Positions 1-9,367 are shown, numbered from the stretch's first letter. The stretch is DNA of 64,000 nt from Acidianus sp. HS-5 (GCF_021655615.1 NZ_AP025245.1:248001-312000); one strand, 5' to 3'. The notes: generated from the sequence alone by a model not told the origin. A program made the numbers and translations.

Positions 1-821
1 AGCCTCGTAGTCATGCAGTACCTCCTATCGTGACCCGGCCTATCAGAAACAAACTTAACCTTAACATCCTTGCCCATTACTTCTCCCACAGTCTTTATTA
101 CGTCTAAGACGCTGTACCTTTGACCTCCAGGGATATTGTAAACTTCACCGCCCCAGTTAGCCCGCTCTAGTACGTCGTAAATTATCCTGGCAGTGTCTTC
201 TACGAATATCCAATCCCTCTCAGCCTTACCGTCACCGTATACTGGGGCGTGGAGGCCTAACATAGTCCTTATAATAATTTTAGGAATAAGTTTCTCAGGG
301 AATTGCCTGGGCCCGTAATTATTTGAAGGCCTCACAATTATAGCCTTGGCCCCGTAAGTCCTTACGTAAGCCTTTACGAATAAATCTGCAGATGCTTTAG
401 CTGCACTGTAAGGTGACGAAGGGTTTAGAGGAGAGTTTTCGTCGGCACACTCCTCACCATAAACCTCATCTGTAGAAATGTGTACGTATTTGAAGTTATG
501 ACGGCGTGATGCCTCTAAAACGTTCACAGTCCCCAAAATGTTAGTAGTTAAGAAATCCTTTGGGCTATAAATAGACCTATCCACGTGAGTTTCGGCTGCG
601 AAATTTACCACCACTTCCGGCATACACTTAGCTATCGTTTCATGAAGCTTTTCGTCCCTAATATCACCTTTAACGAACTCGTAGTCAGTGTCCTTTAAGC
701 TCTCTAACCTACCGGCGTAAGTAAGCAAGTCGTAAACTATTGGTTTGATCCCTCTCTTATTTAACTCTCTCACAAAGGCAGAACCTATAAAACCAGCCCC
801 TCCTAAGACCATTACCCTCAT
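1..821 (-). CDS. rmlB: dTDP-glucose 4,6-dehydratase, RmlB (3' end outside window)
   Basis: The gene runs off the left edge, so only about the first 273 residues are visible. They form an extended short-chain dehydrogenase: a dinucleotide-binding GGAGFIGS loop at residues 7-14, an STDEVYG segment, and the YSAAK pair (YxxxK) that carries the catalytic tyrosine and lysine. The family converts dTDP-glucose to dTDP-4-keto-6-deoxyglucose, the second step of dTDP-rhamnose synthesis, in the cytoplasm. The start ATG overlaps the rmlA stop in an ATGA arrangement, so the two genes are probably translationally coupled and share one transcript with rmlD. Identification as RmlB rather than another sugar dehydratase rests on motifs plus the three rml neighbours. 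Confidence 0.95.
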   Translation of the reverse strand, partial: MRVMVLGGAGFIGSAFVRELNKRGIKPIVYDLLTYAGRLESLKDTDYEFVKGDIRDEKLHETIAKCMPEVVVNFAAETHVDRSIYSPKDFLTTNILGTVNVLEASRRHNFKYVHISTDEVYGEECADENSPLNPSSPYSAAKASADLFVKAYVRTYGAKAIIVRPSNNYGPRQFPEKLIPKIIIRTMLGLHAPVYGDGKAERDWIFVEDTARIIYDVLERANWGGEVYNIPGGQRYSVLDVIKTVGEVMGKDVKVKFVSDRPGHDRRYCMTTR

Positions 822-1852
822 ATTATCACCGTTGAATTCTCACCTACTATCAACTTCTGCCACTTCTTACCCCTCTCCACAGTAGAGTTATTCCCTATGA
901 GTGAGTCCATAAGCGATACACCCCTTATTCTGACGCCGTCCAGGATCACGCTGTACTCAACTTCACTGTCAATAACTTCGCTTGAATCTCCTATAGAAGT
1001 GAAAGGACCAATGTAAGAGTTAATTACTTTACTCCCCTTACCTATAAATGCAGGGCCCCTAACTACTGAGTTTTCTATAACTGCACCTTTCTCAATTATT
1101 ACTCTACCGTCAACTGTCGAACCCTTGACTTCGCCCTCTATCTTTCTCTCAGCATACCTATCTAGGAGAAAAGAGTTAGCCTCCAATATGTCCTTAGGAG
1201 TACCGGTGTCCTTCCACCAGCCCTGCACTATCTCGTAATCAACCTCTTTTCCCTCGTCAATTAAAGACTGGATCGCGTCAGTGATCTCCAGTTCGCCCCT
1301 CCAACTGGGCTTAAGCCCCTCTATTACGTCGAATATCTCCTCAGTAAACGCATAAACTCCCACTAACGCAAGTGTAGAGATGGGCTCCTTAGGTTTCTCA
1401 ACTAGCTTAACAACTCTCCCCTCCTTTAGCACTGCAACACCGAAGCGGTTAGGGTTATCCACATTTGCCAAGAGGATGGAAGCAGAGCCTTTAAAGGAAA
1501 TAAACTTCCTCAGGTCGTATGGGACTAGATTGTCACCTAAGTAGACTAGGAACTTCCCTGAGACTACTTCCTTCACCTTGTAGACTGCGTCAGCCAACCC
1601 CCTAGCCTCCCCTTGGTAAACGTAAGTTATGTTGACGCCGAAAGGGCTACCGTCACCGTAATAGTCTACTACCTTTTTAGGAGTATTGTCCCCAAGCACG
1701 AGGATCACGTCCTTTATTCCTGCGTCCCTTATTTGTTCGAGGACCCACTGAGAGACTGGCTTTCCTGCGACTTTTATCAACTGTTTTGGACCGGTGTGGG
1801 TTAAAGGCCTAAGCCTTGTACCTTGTCCGCCGTGTAAGATCACTGCGTACAT
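818..1852 (-). CDS. rmlA: glucose-1-phosphate thymidylyltransferase, long form (RmlA)
   Basis: The 344-residue protein joins glucose-1-phosphate to dTTP to make dTDP-glucose, the first step of rhamnose activation. The N-terminal nucleotidyltransferase domain begins with the signature HGGQGTRLRPLT (residues 8-19), has the sugar-nucleotide-binding EKPKEP motif near residue 150 and a GWWKDTGTP segment near 220. Residues about 240-344 are a left-handed beta-helix of hexapeptide repeats (GSTVDG, GAVIEN, GSKVIN), which marks the long RmlA type frequent in archaea. It starts directly after the rmlD stop codon and overlaps rmlB by four bases, so the three genes form one minus-strand operon. Some archaeal relatives also use acetylated amino sugars, so substrate breadth is open. 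Confidence 0.95.
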   Translation of the reverse strand: MYAVILHGGQGTRLRPLTHTGPKQLIKVAGKPVSQWVLEQIRDAGIKDVILVLGDNTPKKVVDYYGDGSPFGVNITYVYQGEARGLADAVYKVKEVVSGKFLVYLGDNLVPYDLRKFISFKGSASILLANVDNPNRFGVAVLKEGRVVKLVEKPKEPISTLALVGVYAFTEEIFDVIEGLKPSWRGELEITDAIQSLIDEGKEVDYEIVQGWWKDTGTPKDILEANSFLLDRYAERKIEGEVKGSTVDGRVIIEKGAVIENSVVRGPAFIGKGSKVINSYIGPFTSIGDSSEVIDSEVEYSVILDGVRIRGVSLMDSLIGNNSTVERGKKWQKLIVGENSTVII

Positions 1853-2671
1853 TCAGACCACCACCCCGTCAAGGTCTAGAGTATAAAAATCAGTGGAAAT
1901 GACCTTCCTAGCCCTTGAGGAGTCTAGAGAAGAATCAAAAGGCCTTCTTGCTACCCATCCCTTCACTTCGTCAATCTCTTTAACTTCACCCGGTAGGTTA
2001 AACTTCTCCTTAATCTTCCTCGCGAGTTCAAAGCGTGAAACTCTCTCTCCTGCAACGTGAAGTACTCCGGTCTTCCTGAGGTCTAGGAGTTCTACCAAGG
2101 CTGAGGCAAGTTTTCTAGCAGAGATCGGGGAATAATATCCATTGAAAGCAAAGACCGTCTTCCCTTCCTTGAGAGTTTTGTAAACGTATAACGAAAACCC
2201 TTTATTCCTGAAAACTCCAGAAGTCCTAACTATTAAAACGTCGTCCTGCATTGCGAAAGCCTCACCAAGTAACTTACTGAGCCCATAATAATTTATGGGA
2301 TTTGGAATGTCCTCTTCTCTGTAGTTACCCTTTTGGCCGTCAAAGACGTAATCCGTGCTTACGTGGATAATGTAGGAGTCAACTACTTTCCCTGCCCTAA
2401 CCACGTGCCTTACAGCCTCAGCGTTTACCTTATAAGCTTTCTCCTTTTCTATCTCGCACTTATCAACGTCAGTCATTGCTGCTGCATTAATTATGACGTC
2501 AGGCCTTTTCTTTATTATAAAGTCCTCTAGTCTAGGAAAGTCGGTGGCGTCAAGTTTATAACCACCTTGGATTTCAGTGGAACTGTATACCTTGATTAAC
2601 TCGCGGTCTGAAAGCAAGCGCGAAAGCTCAATCCCCAGCTGTCCGGATGCTCCTAGTAAAAGGATTCGCAT
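1853..2671 (-). CDS. rmlD: dTDP-4-dehydrorhamnose reductase, RmlD
   Basis: The 272-residue reductase catalyses the last step, NAD(P)H-dependent reduction of dTDP-4-keto-L-rhamnose to dTDP-L-rhamnose. Visible features are the N-terminal nucleotide loop GASGQLG (residues 7-13), the STDYVFDG segment, and the catalytic YYGLSK (YxxxK) pair near residues 128-133. Length matches the family. It is the first gene of the minus-strand operon, and its TGA stop abuts the rmlA start. A TATA-like stretch lies upstream in the short region shared with rmlC. Confidence 0.95.
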   Translation of the reverse strand: MRILLLGASGQLGIELSRLLSDRELIKVYSSTEIQGGYKLDATDFPRLEDFIIKKRPDVIINAAAMTDVDKCEIEKEKAYKVNAEAVRHVVRAGKVVDSYIIHVSTDYVFDGQKGNYREEDIPNPINYYGLSKLLGEAFAMQDDVLIVRTSGVFRNKGFSLYVYKTLKEGKTVFAFNGYYSPISARKLASALVELLDLRKTGVLHVAGERVSRFELARKIKEKFNLPGEVKEIDEVKGWVARRPFDSSLDSSRARKVISTDFYTLDLDGVVV

Positions 2672-2750
2672 GAATTAAATATATATGATGGTATATTAAG
2701 CATTTCGAGTTATTGCGTGTAATTTTAAAACCTTTAAACTAGTGTATATT
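2672..2750. promoter_or_regulatory. divergent promoter region between rmlD and rmlC
   Basis: This 79-base AT-rich gap separates the start codons of the minus-strand rml operon and plus-strand rmlC. On the plus strand a TATA-like stretch around 2723-2738 ends about 15-25 bases before the rmlC ATG, which suits leaderless transcription. On the minus strand an AT-rich box near 2690-2701 lies about 25 bases before the rmlD ATG. Joint regulation of the four genes is inferred from the shared gap; no operator repeat is evident. Confidence 0.6.
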
Positions 2751-3281
2751 ATGCCTTTCGAATTCAAAGAACTGGGAATGGGAGTCCTGCTCATAAAAAG
2801 CAAAGTATTTCCTGACAGGAGGGGCTTCTTTCTAGAACTTTTAAAAGCAACGGAATTCGAAAAATACGGTGTTCCTTCTATAGTTCAAGGCAACATGTCC
2901 TTTTCAAGGAGGGGAGTCGTTAGGGGTTTGCATTACCAATTACCTCCTAAAGAGCAGGGTAAGATAGTCTTTGTTCCAAAGGGGAAGATAATTGACGTTG
3001 CCGTTGACGTGAGGGGATTGTCGCCTACTTTCGGGAAATACGTTAGCGTTGAACTGAGTGAGGAAAACTACTACTTGCTTTGGATTCCTCCTGGCTTTGC
3101 CCACGGATTTCAAGCCTTGGACGACTCTCTCGTAGTGTACCTTGTGACGAATAATGAATATTCTCCTCAGCACGAGAGGTGCATAAATTACTCTTACGTT
3201 GAGTGGCCGATAAAAGACGTTGTAGTTAGCGAAAAAGACCTTCAATGTCCTTCCTTGGATAAGGCTGAAGCGTTTAAGTAA
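2751..3281 (+). CDS. rmlC: dTDP-4-dehydrorhamnose 3,5-epimerase, RmlC
   Basis: This cupin-fold enzyme of 176 residues epimerises C3 and C5 of the 4-keto sugar, the third step of the pathway. The family signatures RRGFFLE, VVRGLHYQ (catalytic histidine) and FAHGFQAL are all present. An in-frame GTG three codons upstream (2742) could add residues, but the ATG at 2751 fits both the family N-terminus and the TATA-like box about 25 bases before it. It faces away from the other three rml genes and shares their promoter region, so the pathway is complete in this window. Confidence 0.95.
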   Translation: MPFEFKELGMGVLLIKSKVFPDRRGFFLELLKATEFEKYGVPSIVQGNMSFSRRGVVRGLHYQLPPKEQGKIVFVPKGKIIDVAVDVRGLSPTFGKYVSVELSEENYYLLWIPPGFAHGFQALDDSLVVYLVTNNEYSPQHERCINYSYVEWPIKDVVVSEKDLQCPSLDKAEAFK

Positions 3282-3333
3282 TGTGCTATTTATGACCTAT
3301 TACTAATTGAAAAAGAAGTTAATAGTTTATTGA

Positions 3334-3516
3334 GCATTTATTATAGGATTCGTTATTATATTTCTAGGTTTAGTGCAATCACCAGCTACAGAACTTATTA
3401 GAATAATTGCTATTGGCCTAATTTTCGCCAACGTTGCTCTTAACTCTATTATAGGGATAATATTGGAGAAAAGACACGTTGAGAATAAGAAAGGTTTAAG
3501 CACATCGTATATATGA
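3334..3516 (+). pseudogene. fragment of a small membrane protein, no start codon
   Basis: In the gap after rmlC one frame stays open for about 60 codons, from just after a TGA at 3331 to a TGA at 3514. It reads as two hydrophobic segments followed by a charged tail (ILEKRHVENKKG). No ATG, GTG or TTG lies before the hydrophobic part. It therefore looks like the C-terminal remnant of a small membrane protein of the kind found among polysaccharide genes. The family is not identified. Confidence 0.35.
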
Positions 3517-3604
3517 GTTCCATCATTATATGCAAGCCTTTTATGTGTATTAGGTAACCAAATCTAGCAATCTAATTTTTAAATTCAAACATATTATCTA
3601 TACT

Positions 3605-4326
3605 GTGGAAGACAAAAGAAATCCAATAAAGGAATTTTACGAAGAACATTATGCTAGGCTAGAACGGGATCAACATATGGCAAAAAGAGTAAGGCTAACA
3701 GAAGAAGCTATTCAAAAATTTGGGAGGATAGGAAATATCCTGGAAATAGGATGCGGAACTGGAGAAAATTTATTATACTATACAAAGAAGTTTGGCTTCA
3801 GTAAAGCCTATTGTGTAGAAGTAGCGTCATCTGCAGAAGGTACAAAGAAAAATGTGTATTTCCCATCATCTTAGACGTAAATGTTAGCAAAATTCTTTTG
3901 AAAGACTCATCTATTGACGTGATAATTTTTGAGGAAGTTATAGAACACCTCTATAATTCCGACCTTGTAATGAGCGAGATAAAAAGGTTACTAAAGAAAG
4001 GAGGTATAATTGTCCTGAGTACGCCAAATCTGGCATCTTGGATAAATAGGTTAACCTTGCTATTAGGTTATCAGTCTTTCTCTCATGACGTGTCTTTCCT
4101 AGGCGGATTCGGAAGATTAAAATATAAATCACAAACTAACGGTCACATAAAGTCTTTTACGTTAAGAGCTATGGTTGAATATTTAAAATTCTTTAATTTG
4201 GAAATTTTAGAAATTAAGGACATTGAAGCTGACGGCATTTCTGGACTTCTGAGCAAGTTTGATTCGTTCTTTTCAAGATTTCCAGGCCTTGCATCTCATA
4301 TGTTCATTGTAGCCAGGAATCTTTGA
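3605..4326 (+). pseudogene. class I SAM-dependent methyltransferase, frameshifted
   Basis: Two overlapping reading frames make one methyltransferase of about 240 residues. The first frame (3605 to about 3860) carries the SAM-binding motif I, ILEIGCGTGENLLYY. The second frame (to 4326) carries the EEVIEHLYN stretch and a KKGGIIVLSTPN segment, both typical of Ubie/Methyltransf_11-type enzymes. The shift falls near 3838-3860, beside a run of adenines (AAGAAAAATG). The gene starts with GTG and lies in the glycan island, so a sugar methyltransferase is the likely original role. It is either inactivated or carries a sequencing error in the A-run. Confidence 0.75.
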
Positions 4327-4363
4327 CAAGACCTTTGGTCATAATGCAAGTCTTTATTTACTG

Positions 4364-5134
4364 GAGTGTGGACAACAATTTTGTTAATTCAAAATAAATT
4401 TTATGAACTATTCATGTTCTATTGATAGAATGTGACGTAATACCTCTTTAGGGTGAGCACAGGAGTATTACTTGGGTGATGACATGGGAACTATGTGGAA
4501 AGTCCAGTGCTCACCCGAGTTTTAATGGAGTATATTAATCTTAAGCCTAGGTTCTACACTAGTGAGGTAATAGCCTCGGCTTTGGTTAGTTACCTCTCAG
4601 GTTTATCTTCTTGGAGGACTTCATTGCCTCATTCTACCTTGAGCTGCGTGAAGTACGTAGTGCCAATTAGCGGGTTTTATGCGGTAGAAGAGACTAAAAT
4701 TATTGTAGTGGACGGGCAGTACTATTACGTGTGGATTGTGAGGGATGTGAAGACTGTGCCTTTCTTCATGATGACGAGCTTGAGGAGTGCACATACTAAT
4801 TGACGAACGTGAAGAATGCAGAGGCTGAGAAAGTACTCAAAACGAGGATAGACAAGGTAATCTACACGATGGGGAAACAATCTATAACGCATTCACTTGG
4901 CTGAACACAAGAGGGTCAACGAGATGGATTACGCAGAACAAGGATTCAAGAGCTTAAAACACAGGATATCCTCAATGGATTTTCACTTCCCGTGGAATAG
5001 GTTCACGCTCACGAAGTAGTAATCAATGTTCTTCCTAGCTTTATAACGCGCTTTACGCTCCAGTGCATTTGCCAGACAGGGAGAGTGATAATAAATGTAA
5101 ATATTCCAAATGAATGAAATTGTTGTCCACACTC
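4364..5134 (+). mobile_element. IS6-family-like insertion sequence (ISC774 type), decayed
   Basis: An 18-base perfect inverted repeat begins GAGTGTGGACAACAATTT at 4364-4381 and returns as its complement at 5117-5134, giving a 771-base element. That size and terminus agree with my memory of the Sulfolobus IS6-family element ISC774, which I could not check. It contains only a broken transposase (see 4495-5019), so it cannot move by itself. It sits between the broken methyltransferase and degraded sequence leading to the GT4 gene. Confidence 0.8.
4495..5019 (+). pseudogene. IS6-like transposase, broken by stops and shifts
   Basis: The first frame (4495-4803) includes the DDE catalytic-domain segment VVDGQYYYVWIVRDVKT, which holds the first aspartates of an IS6-type transposase. 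Further downstream, in other frames, come pieces such as EMDYAEQGFKSLKHRISSM, corresponding to the C-terminal glutamate region. At least two frame changes separate them. It lies entirely inside the 771-base element with perfect ends, so it is the inactive transposase of that element. Confidence 0.75.
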
Positions 5135-6048
5135 GTTTGAACGATAGATCCAAAATCATTTTATAAATATAAATTCAACGTTAAGTCTCACATTTTTTCT
5201 TCATAGGTGAGAGAATTTATTTTATTATGATCATAATCAAGTGTGTTAAGAATAATGTATCAAATAATCAATGTAAATAAAATAGATTTTATCAAATATT
5301 TTCATTATTTTTCTAATATCGTAATATTATTCCTTAGTTCAATTTTGAGAAATATAAAAGGTCTAATATGACACTTAGAAATTTCTAAAAATTATCATAA
5401 AATAAATCTTCCAATTACATTAAATCTTTATGGGTTATTATTAACGGATAAAAGTTATTTTTACTAATCAGATTTCGGGTCTATCGCTAAAGGCTGAGAA
5501 AAGAACTAAAATACTCACTAACTATCTATTTTCTAAAAAGTATAACGTTCCTGCATTGCCCAAGGAAGAATATAAGATATTATATGGAAAGAGGGTCTAG
5601 GAATTGATAACACACTTCCTTTAGAATAGATTTCAATTATGACATGTTTATATGTATATTGAGAGTAATAATGTCCTAAATAACGAATATTTTCTAAAGA
5701 GAGATTTGTTGTTTGGAGTTGGAGTAATTATCTAAGTTATGAAAATACAACGTATTATGTAACGCTTTGTGTAGTACCTCAATTTTCCACTCTAAGCTTA
5801 TAGGGTTGCAGAATACGCTTTATTCTATAAAATGAAAAACTATTGAACTACATAACTAATCAATTCTCTCAAACTATAAAACATCATTTATTTTTAATTA
5901 TTAAAATAATAAAGTAATATTTGAACTTTTCTTTGGTATCTCTGATCTCGTATGATTTCTATCTATTAACATAATGAGTTCAATTTCTATTTAATTAACG
6001 ACGAAAAGGATACTATCTTTATTTCATAAGAAGTCCTTTAATAACCTA
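5135..6048. other. AT-rich degraded sequence, no intact gene
   Basis: About 900 bases between the IS6-like element and the GT4 gene hold no supported gene. Short open stretches survive. One near 5460-5600 reads like part of a globular protein, and one near 5690-5800 contains NYLSYENTTYYVTL, with asparagine/threonine-rich sequence like the extracellular parts of surface or membrane glycosylation proteins. All are interrupted by stops. Decay of one or two former glycan-island genes is the likely explanation. Confidence 0.4.
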
Positions 6049-7164
6049 TTAACTTTCTATAATTTTTTTAGTATGATTTTCCCATGAATACTCTTTTTGA
6101 ACTATATTTATATTTTTTTGCAGATTTGTATATTCTTCTTCATTAACTTTATTAACAAAATTTTTAATTTCATTATAATTTAATCCATGTATAACTAAGC
6201 CCAATTTATATTTATTAACTAACTCAGCAGTGCCTAGCTCATCGTTTATAATTACTGGTGTAGTATGTTGAATGGATTCTATAATAGCTGTAGCCAGGCC
6301 ATATTCGCTATATCCAAACCTTATAACAAACTTACTCCTATCATACAGTTCATTTAATTTTGTCTCTGGTACTCCTTCCATCAATTCTATTTTTTCATCT
6401 AAATTCTCCTCTTTTATTCTTCTTATAGTGTTCTCTTTAGCCTCTTTTACTCTCCAATTACCTACAATTAGTAATTTATAATTATCTATATTCTTGATAA
6501 CTTCTAAATAATCCCAAGGTCTTCTACCATAATCCCAAAAAGATACTGCTAAAAGGACATTCTCTCTCCTCGAAAATGGCGTCTCTGAAATTTTATCCAT
6601 GCCTGGATAATTTGGTATAGCCTTTATTTTATGCTTCTCATAAACTGTTCTGGCTACTTTATCCGTTACTGCAAAAACTCTTTTAGCATTACTCAGCACT
6701 TTTCTTTCCAAATTGTTAATGATATTTCCTAGAATGGGCTTACTATAGTTTACAAGTTTTTCGTGAATGAATACACTATACGGTACTCCGAGTTTTATGT
6801 AAGCTTGATGACAGCCAATTCCTGCAAATTGGTCATGGCATATTAAGTAGTTAGCTTCCTCTTCTTTTATAATTTTAGGTAATTTTAATATTAAATCTAA
6901 ATCGATAGTACTTTCAATTCCTCTATCCGGTGAGAATAGTTTCGTAGGTAAGTAAAATAAGGGAGTCAATATTCCATTTCCGTATCTTATCACTCTATAA
7001 TCTACATCCTTTAAAAGCTCTTCATAACCTTTTGTTTTAGTAGCTCTTAAGAATATTATTTTTGGGTCATGGCCTAGTTTTTTTAACCATTTATACTCGT
7101 TAATAGCTATTCTCTGTGCTCCTGCAGTCCATAAAATTCTAAGCACTATTAGTATCCTAGCCAT
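6049..7164 (-). CDS. GT4-type glycosyltransferase
   Basis: The 371-residue protein has the two-lobed GT-B layout of family 4 transferases, which move a sugar from a nucleotide or lipid-linked donor to an acceptor. The N-terminal half starts with a strand and a glycine-poor loop (RILIVLRILWTAGAQRI). The C-terminal half has the donor-binding pattern: a strand LLIVGNW, then VPETKLNELYDRSKFVIR, then the EYGLATAIIES segment equivalent to the family's EpfGl..lEa motif, and TPVIINDELGTAEL. No signal peptide is visible, so it should act on the cytoplasmic face. Acceptor and donor cannot be told. It is flanked by degraded DNA and is followed upstream by a small membrane gene. Confidence 0.85.
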   Translation of the reverse strand: MARILIVLRILWTAGAQRIAINEYKWLKKLGHDPKIIFLRATKTKGYEELLKDVDYRVIRYGNGILTPLFYLPTKLFSPDRGIESTIDLDLILKLPKIIKEEEANYLICHDQFAGIGCHQAYIKLGVPYSVFIHEKLVNYSKPILGNIINNLERKVLSNAKRVFAVTDKVARTVYEKHKIKAIPNYPGMDKISETPFSRRENVLLAVSFWDYGRRPWDYLEVIKNIDNYKLLIVGNWRVKEAKENTIRRIKEENLDEKIELMEGVPETKLNELYDRSKFVIRFGYSEYGLATAIIESIQHTTPVIINDELGTAELVNKYKLGLVIHGLNYNEIKNFVNKVNEEEYTNLQKNINIVQKEYSWENHTKKIIES

Positions 7165-7189
7165 TACGTGTATTAAATATGGCTAGTTT

Positions 7190-7477
7190 TTATTTCTTTG
7201 CCCGCTTAAATGAGAGAGCTAAGTCAGATATAAATAGAGCAGATAGAATTATCATAAATATTATATTAATAGACAATAACTTATAAATAATATAAACTGT
7301 AGACAAAATGATGAGTAATGAAGATATAAAAACTATAGGCTTTTCCATTTCTTCATTAGAGTAATATGGATATTTCAGTAAATCTATTATATAAAACGCT
7401 ACAAGTATAATAAAGGGAAAAAATATTAAAAGTGGATAATAAGAGCGAAGTAATACTAAATATAAGAAGAATGCCAA
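7190..7477 (-). CDS. small membrane protein, three hydrophobic segments
   Basis: The 95-residue reading frame contains about three hydrophobic stretches (residues 3-30, 48-64 and 70-88) and ends in a basic tail, KRAKK. It begins with TTG and already starts inside a hydrophobic segment. A purine-rich AGGAGG stretch lies about 25 bases upstream in a frame that does not match, so the true N-terminus may be lost. It lies directly upstream of the GT4 gene on the same strand, with a 25-base gap, so it probably shares its transcript. No family recognised. Confidence 0.5.
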   Translation of the reverse strand: MAFFLYLVLLRSYYPLLIFFPFIILVAFYIIDLLKYPYYSNEEMEKPIVFISSLLIILSTVYIIYKLLSINIIFMIILSALFISDLALSFKRAKK

Positions 7478-7994
7478 CTTTTACTTTCCAAGATATAGTA
7501 TCCTCCTAACTAACGCATATTTTTTTTCTTTGTCTCATCAATATATAAAGTAAGATACTGATAATTAAGGATCTATTACAAATGGTAATATTGTTTTCTA
7601 TACTAATCTAATTTAGGAAAATTATTTCTTAAACTAATTGCATTATGAAATTCTTCACTTTTTTCAATAGGAACGTATATCTAACTTTTAACTCGATGCA
7701 AGGTTAGAATTTATTTTGCTTCTAGCTTAAGACCTAAAAAATTCAACTAATTCACAAAATATAATATCTTATATTTAATTAATATTTTTTCTTAAAATAA
7801 ATAGAAATTGTAAAGAAAATATGATTCATTTTACTTAGATATGAATAATTATCTATTATATAAAGAAACATTTTTATCAAATAAAGCAAATTGAGTTCCA
7901 TGACATACAGTGTTAGAGAAATTTTTGATCCTAAGCAGTTCTCTAATTAGAAGGCTCTAAAAAAATTTAATACTCCTTATCCAATATACCGCAC
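7478..7994. other. AT-rich intergenic sequence
   Basis: About 500 bases upstream of the small membrane gene hold no supported coding region. The sequence is strongly AT-rich with frequent stops in all frames. I see no RNA gene or clear repeat. Confidence 0.4.
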
Positions 7995-8074
7995 ATGAAA
8001 AAGCACCATTATTAATAATCCTTGTTGTTTTAGTGCTTTTACCTTTAACTTCGTCCTCCTACTCAATTGAAGTT
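7995..8074 (+). pseudogene. signal-peptide fragment of a secreted protein cut by an insertion
   Basis: An ATG at 7995 followed one frame away by a hydrophobic leader ending PLTSSSYSIEV reads as a signal peptide and the first mature residues. The leader closely resembles that of the intact secreted protein at 26628-27560, whose processed region reads LSSAYSIEV. The homology stops exactly where the ISH3-like left end begins at 8075. It therefore appears to be the 5' stub of a paralogous secreted-protein gene interrupted by the insertion, with its own frameshift near the start. Confidence 0.55.
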
Positions 8075-8202
8075 AGTTTTTATCCGAAAATCCTTGCAAT
8101 GCAGGCAGACCTTGAAAACTTTTAAAAAATTATCTAAATAAAATACCTTACAAAAGCTTAGGCAACGACGAATATTACCGAGCCCTAAACGACGCAGTAC
8201 AC
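8075..8202 (+). mobile_element. ISH3-like element, left-end fragment (copy 1)
   Basis: The 128 bases match the left ends of the elements at 10245 and 20678 without a difference that I can see, beginning AGTTTTTATCCGAAAATCC and continuing into the decayed N-terminus of the transposase (NDEYYRALNDAV). The match stops abruptly at 8202. No right end follows. Confidence 0.75.
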
Positions 8203-8281
8203 TAGTGTTTTCAGAAAGTTTATAGCTCTAGACTAAGAATATACCACTAAATCATAGTCTAAGAACTTTTCCAAAACACTA
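8203..8281. repeat. 79-base inverted-repeat element at the end of the IS fragment
   Basis: The segment begins TAGTGTTTT and ends AAAACACTA, a perfect 9-base terminal inverted repeat. The pairing continues imperfectly inward: TCTAGACTAAG at one side mirrors CATAGTCTAAGA at the other. It replaces the rest of the ISH3-like element after 8202. It could be a very small non-autonomous transposable element or a folded transcript end. Confidence 0.4.
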
Positions 8282-8334
8282 ACGATATTTTTATACTTAA
8301 TCCGCAACAAACTCTCACACAGCATTTTTATATC

Positions 8335-9192
8335 TTAGTTTTTAAGTTTCTTACCATAAACTATCCTTATAACTTCACCTTGCTCTAAAGCAGGGACTTT
8401 GTACTCCCTTCTCAGAGCCTTTAATAGGGTCTTAGTCTTAATCTCTGCTCTTATAAATCCTAAAGGGTGAGAGATTACATTTCGTATTGTATTTCTGATT
8501 AGATCATTTCTTGTCATCTCTCTGATGATAAAACCTCTAGCTCTAAGTATTTTAGGTATTGCACTTACGTTTCTCTCACCGTGTAACTCCACAGCCATCG
8601 TCCTAACGTGGTCTAACCATTTCTCGTCTTCTTTAATTAATTCACCTTCAGCACCCTCAATATCCATCTTTACTACGTTAAACTTTCCTAAAGAATCAAT
8701 CGTGGTTGTATTAACTTCTATTTCCCCTTCTTTGTAGCTTATACTACTACCTACTCCACTGTCCTTTATCTTAACCTTCTTATTGTCTACGTTATATAAA
8801 GCTTTGTTAACTAGTATCACATTCTTCAAATTGTTCAACTCAACGTTTTCCTTTAGCAGTTCAAAGGCCCAAGGTAAGGGTTCTACAGCTACTACTTCCT
8901 TAGCTTTCCTAGCAATTTTTACCGTAAAATCACCTATGAAAGCTCCGGCATCAAGTACTACATCGTTTTTATTAACATTAAGATAATCATATTCTCCGGC
9001 GATAAAAGTGGCGTAATAAACGAAACTATAACTGTCTGGAATCTCTATCCTAATTCTGCCATAATTAAATAACATATGAAGTTTATAATCTGAAAGCTTT
9101 ATATAAGCATTACATTTTGAGGGGAGAATCAGCCCATGTATTTGAATGATTATGTTATCTTTTAGTCTGATAGAGAGTTGTCCAATTAACAT
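8335..9192 (-). CDS. FkbM-family methyltransferase
   Basis: The protein of about 285 residues has the FkbM pattern: motif I VVLDAGAFIGDFTVKIA, an acidic VAVEPLP loop for SAM ribose binding, and the family's TTTIDSL...VVKMDIEGAEGELI block. FkbM enzymes usually O-methylate sugars or glycolipids. The ATG at 9192 was preferred to a GTG one codon earlier. The gene is divergent from the GT2 gene at 9368, and both probably act on the same surface glycan. No membrane segment is seen. The substrate is unknown. Confidence 0.85.
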   Translation of the reverse strand: MLIGQLSIRLKDNIIIQIHGLILPSKCNAYIKLSDYKLHMLFNYGRIRIEIPDSYSFVYYATFIAGEYDYLNVNKNDVVLDAGAFIGDFTVKIARKAKEVVAVEPLPWAFELLKENVELNNLKNVILVNKALYNVDNKKVKIKDSGVGSSISYKEGEIEVNTTTIDSLGKFNVVKMDIEGAEGELIKEDEKWLDHVRTMAVELHGERNVSAIPKILRARGFIIREMTRNDLIRNTIRNVISHPLGFIRAEIKTKTLLKALRREYKVPALEQGEVIRIVYGKKLKN

Positions 9193-9204
9193 CACTACTA
9201 AATT

Positions 9205-9345
9205 TAGTTATACTTGCTTATAGTCTAAAGAGCAACTATGTCTCTAAAGTTACGCAAAGACCTCCCGTATGTTAAGAAGAAAGTCTTGCTCTTTAAAGTC
9301 TCAGGAAGTATAATCAACTTCATTTTCTTTAACGTAGGATTTTTA
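9205..9345. repeat. diverged repeat, copy A (second copy at 12818-12935)
   Basis: The stretch upstream of the GT2 gene shares long interrupted identity with 12818-12935, for example TATACTTGC, AGAAAGTCTTGC and GGAAGTATA in the same order and spacing. Copy A lies in the divergent gap between the FkbM and GT2 genes. An open frame in it (from 9238) is not kept open in copy B. A former duplication carrying a promoter region or gene start is the simplest reading. Confidence 0.5.
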
Positions 9346-9367
9346 AATAACACGTCTACGATAAAAT

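Noticed and set aside
1613..1804. Open frame of 63 codons on the plus strand inside rmlA
   Set aside because: It lies antisense to a clear RmlA coding region and has no family resemblance.
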